This document shows positions 25,905-34,949 of a stretch of DNA of 47,781 nucleotides, piece after piece. The stretch spans positions 1-47,781 of the forward strand of contig BDTX01000026.1 in NCBI GenBank assembly GCA_002897615.1, written 5' to 3'. This DNA is from a bacterium BMS3Bbin14. Its GTDB lineage: Bacteria; Desulfobacterota; Desulfobulbia; Desulfobulbales; Desulfobulbaceae. The position numbers and the translations under genes are program-made. The notes under the pieces are model-generated. The model saw only the letters and a list, made by a program, of their open reading frames with translations. It was not told where the DNA came from and made no database searches. The stretch's first letter is position 1, and every line of letters begins with the position of its first letter.

Positions 25905-26057
25905 ATTCGTTCAAGGGCGGAGATCATCAACATGGCCGATGAACTTAGCATTGCCCCGGGTATTGTTGCCGGTCGCTACCAATTCCTGACTGGTAAATGG
26001 CATTTTTTCAAAGATTTGATCCGCACACTGCAATGGAACTCTTCTATGCCGGTTTAG
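25905..26057 (+). pseudogene. Remnant of an ImmA/IrrE-type regulator C-terminus
   Basis: The frame ending at TAG 26055-26057 reads EIINMADELSIAPGIVAG and then RYQFLTGKWHFFKDLIRTL. The IAPGIVxGR pattern is typical of the last part of HigA/ImmA-IrrE-family proteins, which combine an HTH domain with a metallopeptidase-like domain. Nothing upstream of the adjoining element B continues it. It is best read as a 3' fragment, probably cut off when element B inserted or through a related deletion. Confidence 0.5.
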
Positions 26058-26067
26058 CCTGGCGCCT

Positions 26068-28278
26068 TCAGAGCGTTCCTTCTTCCTCCAACAGGTCCTG
26101 GAGTTCACGATCCGGTACTTTGTTTAGGGTCCGGCACATTTTCAAATAGTCTGCTTGCAGATTATTCATAAGCCCTTGCAGGCCTTGCCGATTTTCCATA
26201 AATATCGGTGCCAACAACTTGATGCCTCTAAAAAACGAATCATGGGCTTTTTCGTACTGGCCATCGGCGTGATAAATGTTACCGATTGCCCCATAGCTCA
26301 TGGCCAAGTCAGGGCGAAAGGCACCGGGGTCGGCTGCGGCCAATTGTTCACGTATCTCAACGGCCCGCAATGCTGCCTCAAGGGCCTCCTGGCGCTTGCC
26401 GAGAGCCGAATAACGATTACCGAGGTTGTTTAAACTCATGGCCAGATCAGGGCGAAAGGCACCGGGGTCGGCTGCGGCCAATTGTTCACGTATCTCAACG
26501 GCCCGCAATGCTGCCTCAAGGGCCTCCTGGCGCTTGCCGAGATCTGAATAAAAAGGACCGAGGTTGTTTAAACTCACGGCCAGATCAGGGCGAAAGGCAC
26601 CGGGGTCGGCTGCGGCCAATTGTTCGTATATCTCAACGGCCCGCAATGCTGCCTCAAGGGCCTCCTGGCGCTTGCCGAGAGCCGAATAACGATTACCGAG
26701 GTTGCTTAAACTCCCGGCCAGATCGGGGCGAAAGGCACCGGGGTCGGCTGCGGCCAATTGTTCACATATCTCAACGGCCCGCAATGATGCCTCAAATGCC
26801 TCCTGGCGCTTGCCGAGAGCCGAATAACAACTACCGAGGTTGTTGCATATGTTGGCAAGTTCTTTTTTATCATCTGTTTTAGAAAGAAGAGTTTCATTCG
26901 CGGCAACAGCGGCTGGTAAGAGGGCGTGAGGCAAGTGGCTGCGGCAAAGAATCGGAGCCAAAAGTGCGCTTCGATCTGGCGAGCTGTATACTGAACGAGC
27001 AAGCCAGTATCCGAGGGTATGCTCATGCATGCCGAGGACGATTTCAGCATCATGATGCAACCTTGCCAGCCGATTGAGACCGCCTGCCAGGTCAAGGGAT
27101 AGAGCTTGCCAGACTAATTCAGGGGCCAGCTCTTGTGCCTGGGTTAGCACAACAACGGCAAAGGCGGCGGCTATGATATCGGGTTTAATCGCGCAAACCG
27201 CACCGCCGGTAAGCAAGCCGGTATTTCTCAAACAGTGGGCCAGGGTACTCTTTGCCGGCAGACCATTTTGCAACCCGGTATCCTTGAGTAGTTCATGGAA
27301 TGCGGCAATGGGGATAGCGTCACTGATGTTGGCCATGGCTTGCAGAATACTACAGAAATTATCATCAGCCATGCCAATTTCTTTGGATATATTTCTGAGC
27401 CTGGAATCTTCGCGTTCTACGAGCAATCTAACTACTTTCCTGCCACTATATTTGATAGTCTCTTCTTGAGGGTAAAGGGCGTTATGTATTGCTGCCGCCA
27501 CGATAAAAAGTGCCTGGTCATTTTCAGCAGCCTCCTCTAGCCAGGCCGCCATCATTTCTTCGGATAGAGTAGCTACCACCTCGCCCATCACCTCGGTGGC
27601 CTTGACCAAGGCTGAATTATACAATTCGTGGGCGGCCTCAAGCGAAAGTCCTCCCAGAACAACAGGGGTTATATTGACCAGGGCATTGGCCTTGGCATCG
27701 GTAATAACCTTTTGCCAATCTTTTAGATGCTGCCTGGTGATAAAAAGCACCCTGAGCCGTATCGGCGGGTCACAGACTTTAAGTTCTGTTTGATCCAATC
27801 GGGCGAGGTCGTGAAAAATCTCTGCGACACTTTCCTGGTACTCCTCAGGGTAGTCGATAATGAGAAGCGTGCCGGATCTTTTGAGATTAAAAGATTGCGG
27901 TTTATTCAGGTCGACAAAACCGGCCGACCAATCATGACGAATCTCCATATGGTCGGCAAATTCAGCAGCCAACCGGCTTTTGCCAACCCCGCCCTCCCCG
28001 GAGATAAACTTAACGGAAATGGGGCGCTCCTCCAAGGCCCACTGTTCAAGCCCAATCATCTCATCATCGCGCCCTCTGAAATTGGAAGATCTGGTATGCC
28101 AGCTAAGCAGGGCAAATGGATCGAGATCTTTGCCCTGCAGCTCATGCCAGGGGACCTGCAGCTCGCCGGGATTGTCGAAGGATCTGTTTGAGGCAGGGCC
28201 GACATAACCAGATCCGACATTAAACGAACTGACATTTATTTTGCCAAAATCGAACTGAAAAAGGTTGATATTCAGCAC
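26068..28278 (-). CDS. STAND NTPase with C-terminal TPR array
   Basis: The 736-residue protein (GTG start at 28278, GAGGAA six bases upstream) has a P-loop FISGEGGVGKSRLAAEF with the Walker A Lys at residue 100. A Walker B-like TLLIIDYPEE follows near 140, then a helical region. The C-terminus has about five long TPR-type units (46 residues each, repeating NLGNRYSALGKRQEALEAAL). This is the layout of NB-ARC/STAND signalling ATPases, where repeats sense a ligand and the NTPase oligomerises. The ~75 residues before the P-loop contain no effector domain I recognise. A role in defence or regulated signalling is inference. Confidence 0.82.
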   Translation of the reverse strand: MLNINLFQFDFGKINVSSFNVGSGYVGPASNRSFDNPGELQVPWHELQGKDLDPFALLSWHTRSSNFRGRDDEMIGLEQWALEERPISVKFISGEGGVGKSRLAAEFADHMEIRHDWSAGFVDLNKPQSFNLKRSGTLLIIDYPEEYQESVAEIFHDLARLDQTELKVCDPPIRLRVLFITRQHLKDWQKVITDAKANALVNITPVVLGGLSLEAAHELYNSALVKATEVMGEVVATLSEEMMAAWLEEAAENDQALFIVAAAIHNALYPQEETIKYSGRKVVRLLVEREDSRLRNISKEIGMADDNFCSILQAMANISDAIPIAAFHELLKDTGLQNGLPAKSTLAHCLRNTGLLTGGAVCAIKPDIIAAAFAVVVLTQAQELAPELVWQALSLDLAGGLNRLARLHHDAEIVLGMHEHTLGYWLARSVYSSPDRSALLAPILCRSHLPHALLPAAVAANETLLSKTDDKKELANICNNLGSCYSALGKRQEAFEASLRAVEICEQLAAADPGAFRPDLAGSLSNLGNRYSALGKRQEALEAALRAVEIYEQLAAADPGAFRPDLAVSLNNLGPFYSDLGKRQEALEAALRAVEIREQLAAADPGAFRPDLAMSLNNLGNRYSALGKRQEALEAALRAVEIREQLAAADPGAFRPDLAMSYGAIGNIYHADGQYEKAHDSFFRGIKLLAPIFMENRQGLQGLMNNLQADYLKMCRTLNKVPDRELQDLLEEEGTL
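26290..26840. repeat. 138-bp intragenic tandem repeats encoding TPRs
   Basis: Four near-identical 138-bp units (markers ATTGTTC at 26343, 26481, 26619 and 26757) encode 46-residue TPR units in frame. Nucleotide identity between units is very high, so the array is young or under gene conversion and may vary in copy number. Confidence 0.92.
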
Positions 28279-28351
28279 ATGGAGTTCCTCAAAAAAAGAT
28301 TATTATCGCCCGTCTCTTTTTGTGATGGACTGGTAAAAAGTCTCCAGCTCC

Positions 28352-28420
28352 GTCATTCCCGCGCCGGCGGAAATCCAGAACGTATTGAAATAACTGGATT
28401 CCCGCCGGCGCGGGAATGAC
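28352..28420. repeat. Near-perfect palindrome of the GTCATTCCCGCG type
   Basis: Arms starting GTCATTCCCGCGCCGGCGG and ending CCGCCGGCGCGGGAATGAC match over 27 bases with one mismatch, around a short loop. The motif resembles the dRS3-type repeats known in Neisseria and similar dispersed palindromes elsewhere. It lies between the STAND gene and the small ORF upstream of it. Confidence 0.85.
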
Positions 28421-28443
28421 ACTGTCGTACGGATTCAGGCTTT

Positions 28444-28605
28444 TTACGAATCCATTATATAAGGGACTGTTTTCCCCAAACCAAGCATTATTTTGACATC
28501 GTCTAGAGCTTGGTATCCCTGAGAACGCAGCATTTTCAATGCATTGCGTCGCACATCTAGTGGTGCTAGCAATTCACCAGATTGTTGTGAATGTATTGTC
28601 GTCAT
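28444..28605 (-). CDS. Small protein of unknown function upstream of the STAND gene
   Basis: The preferred start is ATG at 28605, with AAGGA eight bases upstream (53 aa, MTTIHSQQSGELLAPL). In-frame ATGs further upstream would give up to 75 residues. The protein contains VRRNALKMLRSQGYQALDDV, an amphipathic helical stretch. I do not recognise the family. It is oriented like the STAND gene, 165 bp before it, but the palindrome between them may separate their transcription. The stretch 28672-28790 on its upstream side shows no gene. Confidence 0.4.
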   Translation of the reverse strand: MTTIHSQQSGELLAPLDVRRNALKMLRSQGYQALDDVKIMLGLGKTVPYIMDS

Positions 28606-28790
28606 CGTAAAGTCCTTCATTGAACCGTCTAGCGGAAAGGTCAGTTGGCAGTAACAACCAGGGACATCCATGGTTGTTGTCCGGTTCTTATGCTAACTTG
28701 TTTACAGGTCCATGTAGCCCCCTGATCATCCAGTTCAAAGTCGGCTAACTGCATGTTCTTCCGGTTACCGGGCATGGCAAGGGCCTGGCT

Positions 28791-29540
28791 TCAATCAAGA
28801 TTCTGGGGACAGTAATAAAAATCAACCTGGCCGGGATGACATAAACAAGCGAGTGCGGCGCAATAGTACTCGTCATCCAGGATAGGGAACATGTTACATG
28901 TTCCGGAAAAATGTGGTGTATCCGCCCAAAGTAATTTCGGATTGTCATTGTTGTCGAAGTTTACCGCAAATTTGCCAAGAGAAAAAGACAAACCGGTTCC
29001 CACTGCCTTGATGAATGCCTCTTTGCGAGTCCAGCAACGATAAAATCCCGTTTTCAATTCATTGCCTGAGAGTTGTGCCAAGGCCTGGTATTCCTGCGCA
29101 GAGAAAAAACGCTGCGCCAGTTCCAGGTATTTGATATTATCACGCATGTATTCGATATCAATCCCGATTTCACCTTGTCTGCTGAAGGCAAACAGCGCAA
29201 TGTCCTGCGAGTGAGTGACGTTGAAGAAAACAGGTTTGTCGCGGTCGGGATTGAGCAGGTACGGTTTTCCATGCCTGTTATATGCGAGTGTGAGTTTCTT
29301 TGCCTCGACACCGGCATACCGGCTCAGCAGGCTCCTCAGCATGGTTCGCGTCAGGATAAATTTAAGCCTGTCTGTTGTAAAATGAAAACGCTCCGCCTGG
29401 CGGATTTCGTTCTTGGACAGGGTATCACCGGAGACAACTTCACTGTTTGCCAACAATGACAGCTGCCAAATATGCACACCATTGCCGGTGAGTTCGGTGA
29501 CTACTGTTGCTGCGGCTTGCCGATAGTCTGATCTTATCAT
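28791..29540 (-). CDS. Sfp-type 4'-phosphopantetheinyl transferase
   Basis: The preferred start is ATG 29540 (249 aa). The Sfp-family motifs are visible: FNVTHSQDIALFAF, GEIGIDIE (magnesium-binding Asp and Glu) and CWTRKEAFIKAVGTGLSF (the WxxKEAxxK motif). The enzyme transfers phosphopantetheine from CoA to a carrier-protein serine. The divergent A-T-R gene has just such a carrier, so it is the likely partner. The ATG directly abuts the end of a diverged element-A copy. A longer TTG-initiated frame would read into that element and is less likely. Confidence 0.92.
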   Translation of the reverse strand: MIRSDYRQAAATVVTELTGNGVHIWQLSLLANSEVVSGDTLSKNEIRQAERFHFTTDRLKFILTRTMLRSLLSRYAGVEAKKLTLAYNRHGKPYLLNPDRDKPVFFNVTHSQDIALFAFSRQGEIGIDIEYMRDNIKYLELAQRFFSAQEYQALAQLSGNELKTGFYRCWTRKEAFIKAVGTGLSFSLGKFAVNFDNNDNPKLLWADTPHFSGTCNMFPILDDEYYCAALACLCHPGQVDFYYCPQNLD

Positions 29541-29654
29541 CCTGAAGCCGTGACGGTCCAAGGTGAGATTTTATTCAACATCTGGAACTTGTTGCATTAT
29601 TTCTGAATAAATGCACTTGCCGGTCTTTACCGCGCCGCCCTGCGGAGCGCCCGG
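29541..29654 (-). repeat. Element A copy 9 (diverged, minus)
   Basis: CCTGAAGCCGTGACGG at 29541 is followed by TTGCATTATTTCTGAATAAATGC and ACCGCGCCGCCCTGCGGAGC. This is the reverse orientation of the element's right half with several substitutions. Confidence 0.75.
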
Positions 29655-29725
29655 GAAGGGATTCATGATCTTGGCATTTTCATACTACAGCAAACCTCGG
29701 GGCCAGACAAGGTCTCCTGACCTTG

Positions 29726-29850
29726 CAGGTTCGTGACGGCTTGAGGCGACACTCTATGCAATATGTTTAATTTATTGCATTATTGACAAGTAAACGCATT
29801 TCCGGTCTTTACCGAGCCGCCCTGCGGAGTGCCCAAAGAACGGACCCAGG
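29726..29850 (-). repeat. Element A copy 10 (diverged, minus)
   Basis: It runs from TTCGTGACGGCTTGAGGCGA through AATTTATTGCATTATTGAC to AACGGACCCAGG. With copy 9 it fills most of the 450-bp space between the divergent phosphopantetheinyl transferase and A-T-R genes. The remainder (29851-30008) shows no confident promoter. Confidence 0.75.
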
Positions 29851-30008
29851 TAAATGCCTCTGGTGAATAGGTGTTGCTTTTCTTCCTGCCAGGCGGTACA
29901 TCCAAGTTTCAATAACGTCACCTGACATCAACAGGATGTCGTGGCGAGTCCTGCCCGGTTTTATCTGTTTATACCACTCATATACATATATACATGGGAG
30001 ATGCTGCT

Positions 30009-32996
30009 ATGTTAGATGCCACACACGCCGACCTCAGTCTTAATGACCCACAGGAACTGTCTGGTCTGTTCAGCAAATGCGCGGACATGACGCCGAACAA
30101 CATTGCCGTTGTCCATAACCGGGAGATGATCACCTACAAGGAGCTGGACATCCTGTCCAACCGCTACGCCGACTACCTGCATCAGGCCCATCATATCGAG
30201 CGGGGCGACCTGGTCTGTGTCGCCTACGAGCGCGGGATCAATTTCATCGTCGCAATTCTGTCCATCCTTAAGTGCGGGGCGGCTTATGTTCCTATCGATA
30301 CCAAAGAACCTGCCGAGCGGCGCCGGGACATTATTGATGACGTAGCCCCGAAGTTGCTTCTGGTGCAACCGAAGCATCGCGGCGATTTTGATTTCCCGAA
30401 CTGCGTCAGTCTCGACGACCTCACTGATATCTATACCTTTTCGCCCGCGCCGCGGCAGACCTACATTCACAGCCAGGACCTCGCCTGCGTGTTCTTCACC
30501 TCCGGCTCGACCGGTAGGCCGAAGGGTGTCTTGCTGCCGCACCTGGCCCTGTCCGGCCTGGTCCGCAGCCCGCGTTATTTAACCATCACGCCTGATGACC
30601 GGGTGTTGTCGTCGAGCAGCATCGCCTTTGACGCAGCGTCATTCGAGATATGGACGGCTTTGGCAAACTCTGCAACGCTTGTCTGTATCGACTACGAAAC
30701 CATCATCAATCCGGAGGCCTTTGCCACTTTCCTCGACCAGCAGGATATCAGTGTTATGTGGATCACATCGGCGCTGTTCGACCAGGTCGTAGACTTCCGG
30801 CCCGGTATGTTCAAAAAGGTCAAGTACCTGCTCTCGGGCGGGGACGTGGTCAATCCGAAGACGGTTTACAAGGTGCTGAACAACGATCAGGGCCGGCCGA
30901 AAGCCTTCATCAACGGCTATGGCCCCACTGAAACCGGGATCCTGGCCACGTTTCAGATGATCACCGAGATGCACAGCTACAACGAGCCGCTGTCGATCGG
31001 TAAAGCCCTCGCAGATACCGTCTTGTACGTGCTTGACGAGAAGCGGCAGCCGGTGCCGCCCGGAGAACAGGGCGAACTGTATATCGGTGGCCATCGGCTG
31101 GCCAAAGGCTACCTGAATCTGCCGGAACGAACTGCGCAGACGTTTATCCAAAATCCGTTCACCGGCAACCCGACCGATATCCTGTACCGCACCGGCGACC
31201 TGGTCCGCTTCCGACCCGACGGCAGCCTTGAGTTCACCGGCCGGGCCGACCGGCAGATAAAATTCCGCGGCTTTCGGTTGGAGCTTGACGGTATCGAAAA
31301 CGTCATGGTCGGCAATCCTGATGTCGCAAATGCTGCGGTCAAGATGGTCAAAATCAACGCCGAGAAATCCCTGGTCGGCTATGTGCAGCTGGAGGCCGGC
31401 AGCCGGGACGGTTTTTCCACCACTGCTTACAAGGCCTATCTCGGCGATAAGATGCCGTCATACTCGGTGCCGAGGGTGATCGTAGTAATGGATCAACTGC
31501 CGGTTACGCGGCGGGGCAAAATCGACCGCAAGCAACTGCCGGACCCGGTAATCGATGAGCAGACCCGCGACGACATCGTTAAACCGCGCACCACAACCGA
31601 GAAGATCATCTACGACGTCTGGAGCGATTGCCTGGGCCTTAAGGTCTTTGGCGTGACCGACAATTTTTTCGACCTGGGGGGCTCGTCGATTCTACTGGCG
31701 ACCGTTTATACCGGGATCCGCAACCGGATACCAACACCGTTCACACTAGACGCCTTCCTGGAAAACCCGACCATTGAAGGGCTGGGCAAGACCATTGACA
31801 AGCACAGCGGCCAAGCCGGCCACGCTGACGAGCGGGTGGCAGCAGAGGCCGACGCAGTGCTCAACGTCAGCATCCAGCCGGCCTGGAGCGTTCAGGCCCA
31901 GGCAAGTGGCAATGCCGTACTGCTGACCGGCTCCACCGGTTTTCTCGGCGGCCATCTACTGGCAGAGCTGCTGGAAAAAACCGACCGGCCAGTCTACTGC
32001 CTGCTCCGCCCCCATGGTGACGAATCACTGCATGAGCATCAGCATGCAGCCCTGCACCGGCTCGCCCTGGACCGGGTATTGTCCGCCGCCGACCGTATTC
32101 GTCCAGTCGCCGGCGATCTGTCCGAGCACGGCCTGGGTCTGAGCTCACTGGACCATCAGCGTATTCTGGACAATTGCTCGCATATCATCCACTGCGGGGC
32201 CTATGTTCACCATATCTACCACTATGCCCGGCTGAAATCCGCGAACAGCTTCAGCACCCTGGAGTTGATCAAGCTCGCGCTGCGTGGACATCCAAAAAAA
32301 CTATCCTTTGTCTCAACGGTCAGCGCGGTTACCGAGTGCAATGCCCGGGGGATCGGTTACGAGAAGCGAGTCGGAGAGCAGCCGGCAGCTTTTTTTGGCG
32401 GATACGCCTTGTCCAAATGGGTCTCCGAGCGTCTATTGGAACAGGCCTTCGAGCGCGGAATGAGCGGTCTTATTCTCCGTCCCGGCAATATCTTCGCTAA
32501 CAGCGAAACCGGGGTCTCCAGCCCGGTTTTAACCAATTTCGCGTTGCTGATGATGCGCGCCTACCTGGACAGCGGTCTGGCACCGGACCTGAATCTGGTC
32601 TTTGAGGCCGTGCCGGTGAACCAGCTGGCGGCGGCCATCGTAGCATTATCGCTCGGCGACTGCGACCGCGCAATGCTGAACCTCTCGAATCCGAACGAGA
32701 TCCCGTTACAGGACTATGTCGCCTTGCTCGGCGAGCTGACCGGTAAAACGATCGAAATCGTGCCCTTCGCCGACTGGAAGCAACGAGTGATCGAGCCACT
32801 CAACGAGTCGAATCCGCTGTATCCTTTGACGTTGTACTTCCAGGACGACCCGACAAGCGACGAGATCATGCACTTCGAGACCGCATCCGGGCAGGCAGAG
32901 CTTGCGCGCCACGGTATCAAGTATGCCAAGGGATATCGCAAGCTGTTGCAGGACGCCTTTGACAAGACGCTGCGGGGCGCATTCGGGATCGGCTGA
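30009..32996 (+). CDS. NRPS-like A-T-R protein: adenylation, carrier and thioester reductase
   Basis: I prefer ATG 30009 (995 aa), preceded by GGGAG; ATG 29994 is possible. The adenylation domain has FFTSGSTGRPKG (~162), NGYGPTETG (~302), LYRTGDLVRFRPDG, GRADRQIKFRGFRLE and RRGKIDRK. A carrier domain has FFDLGGSSIL with the pantetheine Ser at about 560. An SDR reductase domain follows, with LLTGSTGFLGGHL (~637) and YALSKWVSE (Tyr ~799, Lys ~803). Hand alignment to GrsA gives specificity positions D-A-F-W-L-G-G-I-L-K, close to known valine codes, so an aliphatic amino acid is the likely substrate. The product would be an amino-aldehyde or alcohol. There is no condensation domain. Confidence 0.9.
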   Translation: MLDATHADLSLNDPQELSGLFSKCADMTPNNIAVVHNREMITYKELDILSNRYADYLHQAHHIERGDLVCVAYERGINFIVAILSILKCGAAYVPIDTKEPAERRRDIIDDVAPKLLLVQPKHRGDFDFPNCVSLDDLTDIYTFSPAPRQTYIHSQDLACVFFTSGSTGRPKGVLLPHLALSGLVRSPRYLTITPDDRVLSSSSIAFDAASFEIWTALANSATLVCIDYETIINPEAFATFLDQQDISVMWITSALFDQVVDFRPGMFKKVKYLLSGGDVVNPKTVYKVLNNDQGRPKAFINGYGPTETGILATFQMITEMHSYNEPLSIGKALADTVLYVLDEKRQPVPPGEQGELYIGGHRLAKGYLNLPERTAQTFIQNPFTGNPTDILYRTGDLVRFRPDGSLEFTGRADRQIKFRGFRLELDGIENVMVGNPDVANAAVKMVKINAEKSLVGYVQLEAGSRDGFSTTAYKAYLGDKMPSYSVPRVIVVMDQLPVTRRGKIDRKQLPDPVIDEQTRDDIVKPRTTTEKIIYDVWSDCLGLKVFGVTDNFFDLGGSSILLATVYTGIRNRIPTPFTLDAFLENPTIEGLGKTIDKHSGQAGHADERVAAEADAVLNVSIQPAWSVQAQASGNAVLLTGSTGFLGGHLLAELLEKTDRPVYCLLRPHGDESLHEHQHAALHRLALDRVLSAADRIRPVAGDLSEHGLGLSSLDHQRILDNCSHIIHCGAYVHHIYHYARLKSANSFSTLELIKLALRGHPKKLSFVSTVSAVTECNARGIGYEKRVGEQPAAFFGGYALSKWVSERLLEQAFERGMSGLILRPGNIFANSETGVSSPVLTNFALLMMRAYLDSGLAPDLNLVFEAVPVNQLAAAIVALSLGDCDRAMLNLSNPNEIPLQDYVALLGELTGKTIEIVPFADWKQRVIEPLNESNPLYPLTLYFQDDPTSDEIMHFETASGQAELARHGIKYAKGYRKLLQDAFDKTLRGAFGIG

Positions 32997-33009
32997 AAAT
33001 AACAATTAC

Positions 33010-33052
33010 GAATCCGTTATCGGGCGGACCGCAGGGCGGCGCGGTGCAGACC
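33010..33052 (+). repeat. Element A copy 11 (internal fragment)
   Basis: GAATCCGTTATCGGGCGG is followed by ACCGCAGGGCGGCGCGGTG, matching the centre of full copies, just after the A-T-R stop codon. The fragment may take part in termination between the convergent genes. Confidence 0.75.
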
Positions 33053-33079
33053 GGGCAGCAATTTTAAAAAATCCCGGCC

Positions 33080-34363
33080 TCAAAGCGCCGTCCCGACGAA
33101 GTAGGCGAACAGGACCAGGATGCCGGCAGCAAAGGCAAATCCGGCCGCCGGCCCGCGATCAGCGCGAAAGTCGGCAATGAACAGGACGACACCGGCCGGC
33201 ACGATAAGCAGAAAAATGGCGCCGAGCGGGGCGACGAGATCGCCGAGGATCGCCATTACCGGTACATTGGCAATGGCCAACGCCCACAAGATGACAAAGG
33301 TTAAACCGTGCAGCAGATTCTCGGGCCGGGCAGAAATCGCACCGCCATTACCCGCTCGCTGCCGATGGATGACCAGCGACAACAGAGACTCGCGATAACC
33401 GATAAAGATGCCGATAAATGATGTCAGCAAGGCAACGATGCTGATGGCCGGCCCGAGATCGCCGAGCCAGGTCCCCTCGTAGAGATTTCCGAGCAGCGCC
33501 AGGGCGGTGATGTTCTCGTGAGCGGCGGCCAGGAAGTCCGTCTTGGGAATGGCCAGCATGAACGAGACGACAAAGACCAGCAAGAAAATCATCAGCACCA
33601 GCGTCACCGCCCGGATGATCCGGTGCAGCCTGGTCTGCCGCCGTTGCGGGTCCGGGATACAATGCCGCAGGTCCAGGACCAGGCTCGACAGGGCCGGGAA
33701 GAACATAAACGACATGGTCAGGAGCGGAAACAGCAACAGAAACTGCTTCAACAGGTCAAATGGTCCTGGTATTGCGAAGGCACTGTAAGCAATCGACCAT
33801 TGCCAGTGCGGCAGCAAAACGACCGACACCAGGCAGAGGAGCATGATCAGCAGCAGGCTCAAACCTCCGAGGATATGGATCAGCATCGGCCGCGCAAATC
33901 GCAGCAACAGCAGCAACGCGGTCAGGATGGAGAAACTGAGCCAGACCTGATGGCCGGCCTTGAGAGTGAGCCATTCATGATTACTGAGAAATGCGCCGAG
34001 ATCGTTGGTCAACGAGATCGAATAGGCAATCAACAGGATCAGCAGCCAGCCGATGAACAGCAGGTGCAGCAAAAGCCCGCTCCAGCGTGGCAGCCAGCGG
34101 CCGACTGCTGAAAAGAAATCAACATCGTCGGCCGCCCGGTTGGGGATCAGGGCATAGAGACGATGACCGAGATAGATTGTCGGATAGATCAAGACGCTCA
34201 CCATGGTCAGGACCAGGAAGCCGCCCTGCCCGACCTGGATCGGCAGGAACAGTATACCGGCACCGACGGCGGTGCCGAACAGGGCCAGCACCCAGGAAAA
34301 GGTATCGACAGGAAGTTCCGCCGCGACGACCTCGGACCGGCCGGGTTGCAATGTGGACATCAA
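33080..34363 (-). CDS. HAAAP/SdaC-like amino acid permease
   Basis: The 427-residue protein is almost entirely hydrophobic, with about 11 membrane helices. Its N-terminal LFGTAVGAGILFLPIQVGQ is the signature of the hydroxy/aromatic amino acid permease family (SdaC, TdcC, TyrP). The family imports serine, threonine or aromatic amino acids with a proton. It converges on the A-T-R gene with an 83-bp gap. Supply of substrate to that enzyme, or export of its product, is possible but unproven. Two adjacent ATGs (34363 and 34360) serve equally as start. Confidence 0.88.
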   Translation of the reverse strand: MMSTLQPGRSEVVAAELPVDTFSWVLALFGTAVGAGILFLPIQVGQGGFLVLTMVSVLIYPTIYLGHRLYALIPNRAADDVDFFSAVGRWLPRWSGLLLHLLFIGWLLILLIAYSISLTNDLGAFLSNHEWLTLKAGHQVWLSFSILTALLLLLRFARPMLIHILGGLSLLLIMLLCLVSVVLLPHWQWSIAYSAFAIPGPFDLLKQFLLLFPLLTMSFMFFPALSSLVLDLRHCIPDPQRRQTRLHRIIRAVTLVLMIFLLVFVVSFMLAIPKTDFLAAAHENITALALLGNLYEGTWLGDLGPAISIVALLTSFIGIFIGYRESLLSLVIHRQRAGNGGAISARPENLLHGLTFVILWALAIANVPVMAILGDLVAPLGAIFLLIVPAGVVLFIADFRADRGPAAGFAFAAGILVLFAYFVGTAL

Positions 34364-34480
34364 CTGGGTCCTCCGTAGACCATTGACTAATTACGTATTG
34401 AGATTTTTGCTTTGCAGTGTTGTCGCTTCCGGGCCGGGCAGACGCCAATAGCGAGCGGTTCGGTATATCATCAATCGACT

Positions 34481-34605
34481 CCGCACCGTTTTCGGGCGGA
34501 CCGCAGGGCGGCGCGGTGAAAAGTATAAAATGCATTTATTCGTCAATAATACAATAAATTCCACTTATTGCCTGGAATATTATCGCAAGCCGTCACGGAT
34601 TCAGG
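34481..34605 (+). repeat. Element A copy 12 (right half)
   Basis: It runs from the GTTTTCGGGCGGACCGCAGG region to CGTCACGGATTCAGG. The rest of 34364-34819 holds no gene. A TTGACA at 34695-34700 with a weak -10 17 bases on could be a promoter for the downstream transcript. Confidence 0.88.
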
Positions 34606-34819
34606 TAGTGGTAACGACAGGGAGACCACTGACCGTGAGACTCCGCAGTAAATAGTATCTCCCTCCCCCGCCGGACCCGCCAATACGATACGCACTTGAC
34701 AAAACCAGGATAATGCCCTAAAGGTTTGCTCGAAAATAAGTTCGTGCAACCGGCGCCGGGATTCATTGCGGCGCTGGTGCGAAATTTAACTTATTGATCT
34801 TGATTTTCTACTATAAACT

Positions 34820-34874
34820 GTGGTGATGGAGTTCGCCCTGATTGTTCCGGCCTGTCGGGACTAATGACTCCTGG
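34820..34874 (+). promoter_or_regulatory. Fluoride (crcB-type) riboswitch
   Basis: GGTGATGGAGTTCGCC forms the first hairpin. GTTCCG/CGGGAC forms the second stem. TAATGACTCCTGG follows, with ACTCC able to pair with the GGAGT loop as the diagnostic pseudoknot. This is the fluoride aptamer consensus. A hairpin follows at 34891. The next clear gene is the first subunit of a hydrogenase-like membrane complex rather than a fluoride exporter. Confidence 0.9.
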
Positions 34875-34890
34875 ATGTCGTTCTTATAAC

Positions 34891-34917
34891 GAAATGCCGT
34901 CCCTCGGACGGCATTTC
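34891..34917 (+). terminator. Hairpin after the fluoride aptamer, probable expression platform
   Basis: A perfect 12-bp stem (GAAATGCCGTCC / GGACGGCATTTC) with a three-base loop lies 16 bases after the aptamer. Only a short T stretch is present at its 3' side, so terminator strength is uncertain. Confidence 0.6.
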
Positions 34918-34949
34918 TGGTGATTAAGAAAGGCAGAGAGGAGAATACG

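Noticed and set aside
26286..26882. Plus-strand frame with repeated GERHRGRLRPIV segments
   Set aside because: It is the antisense of the TPR-coding 138-bp repeats of the STAND gene.
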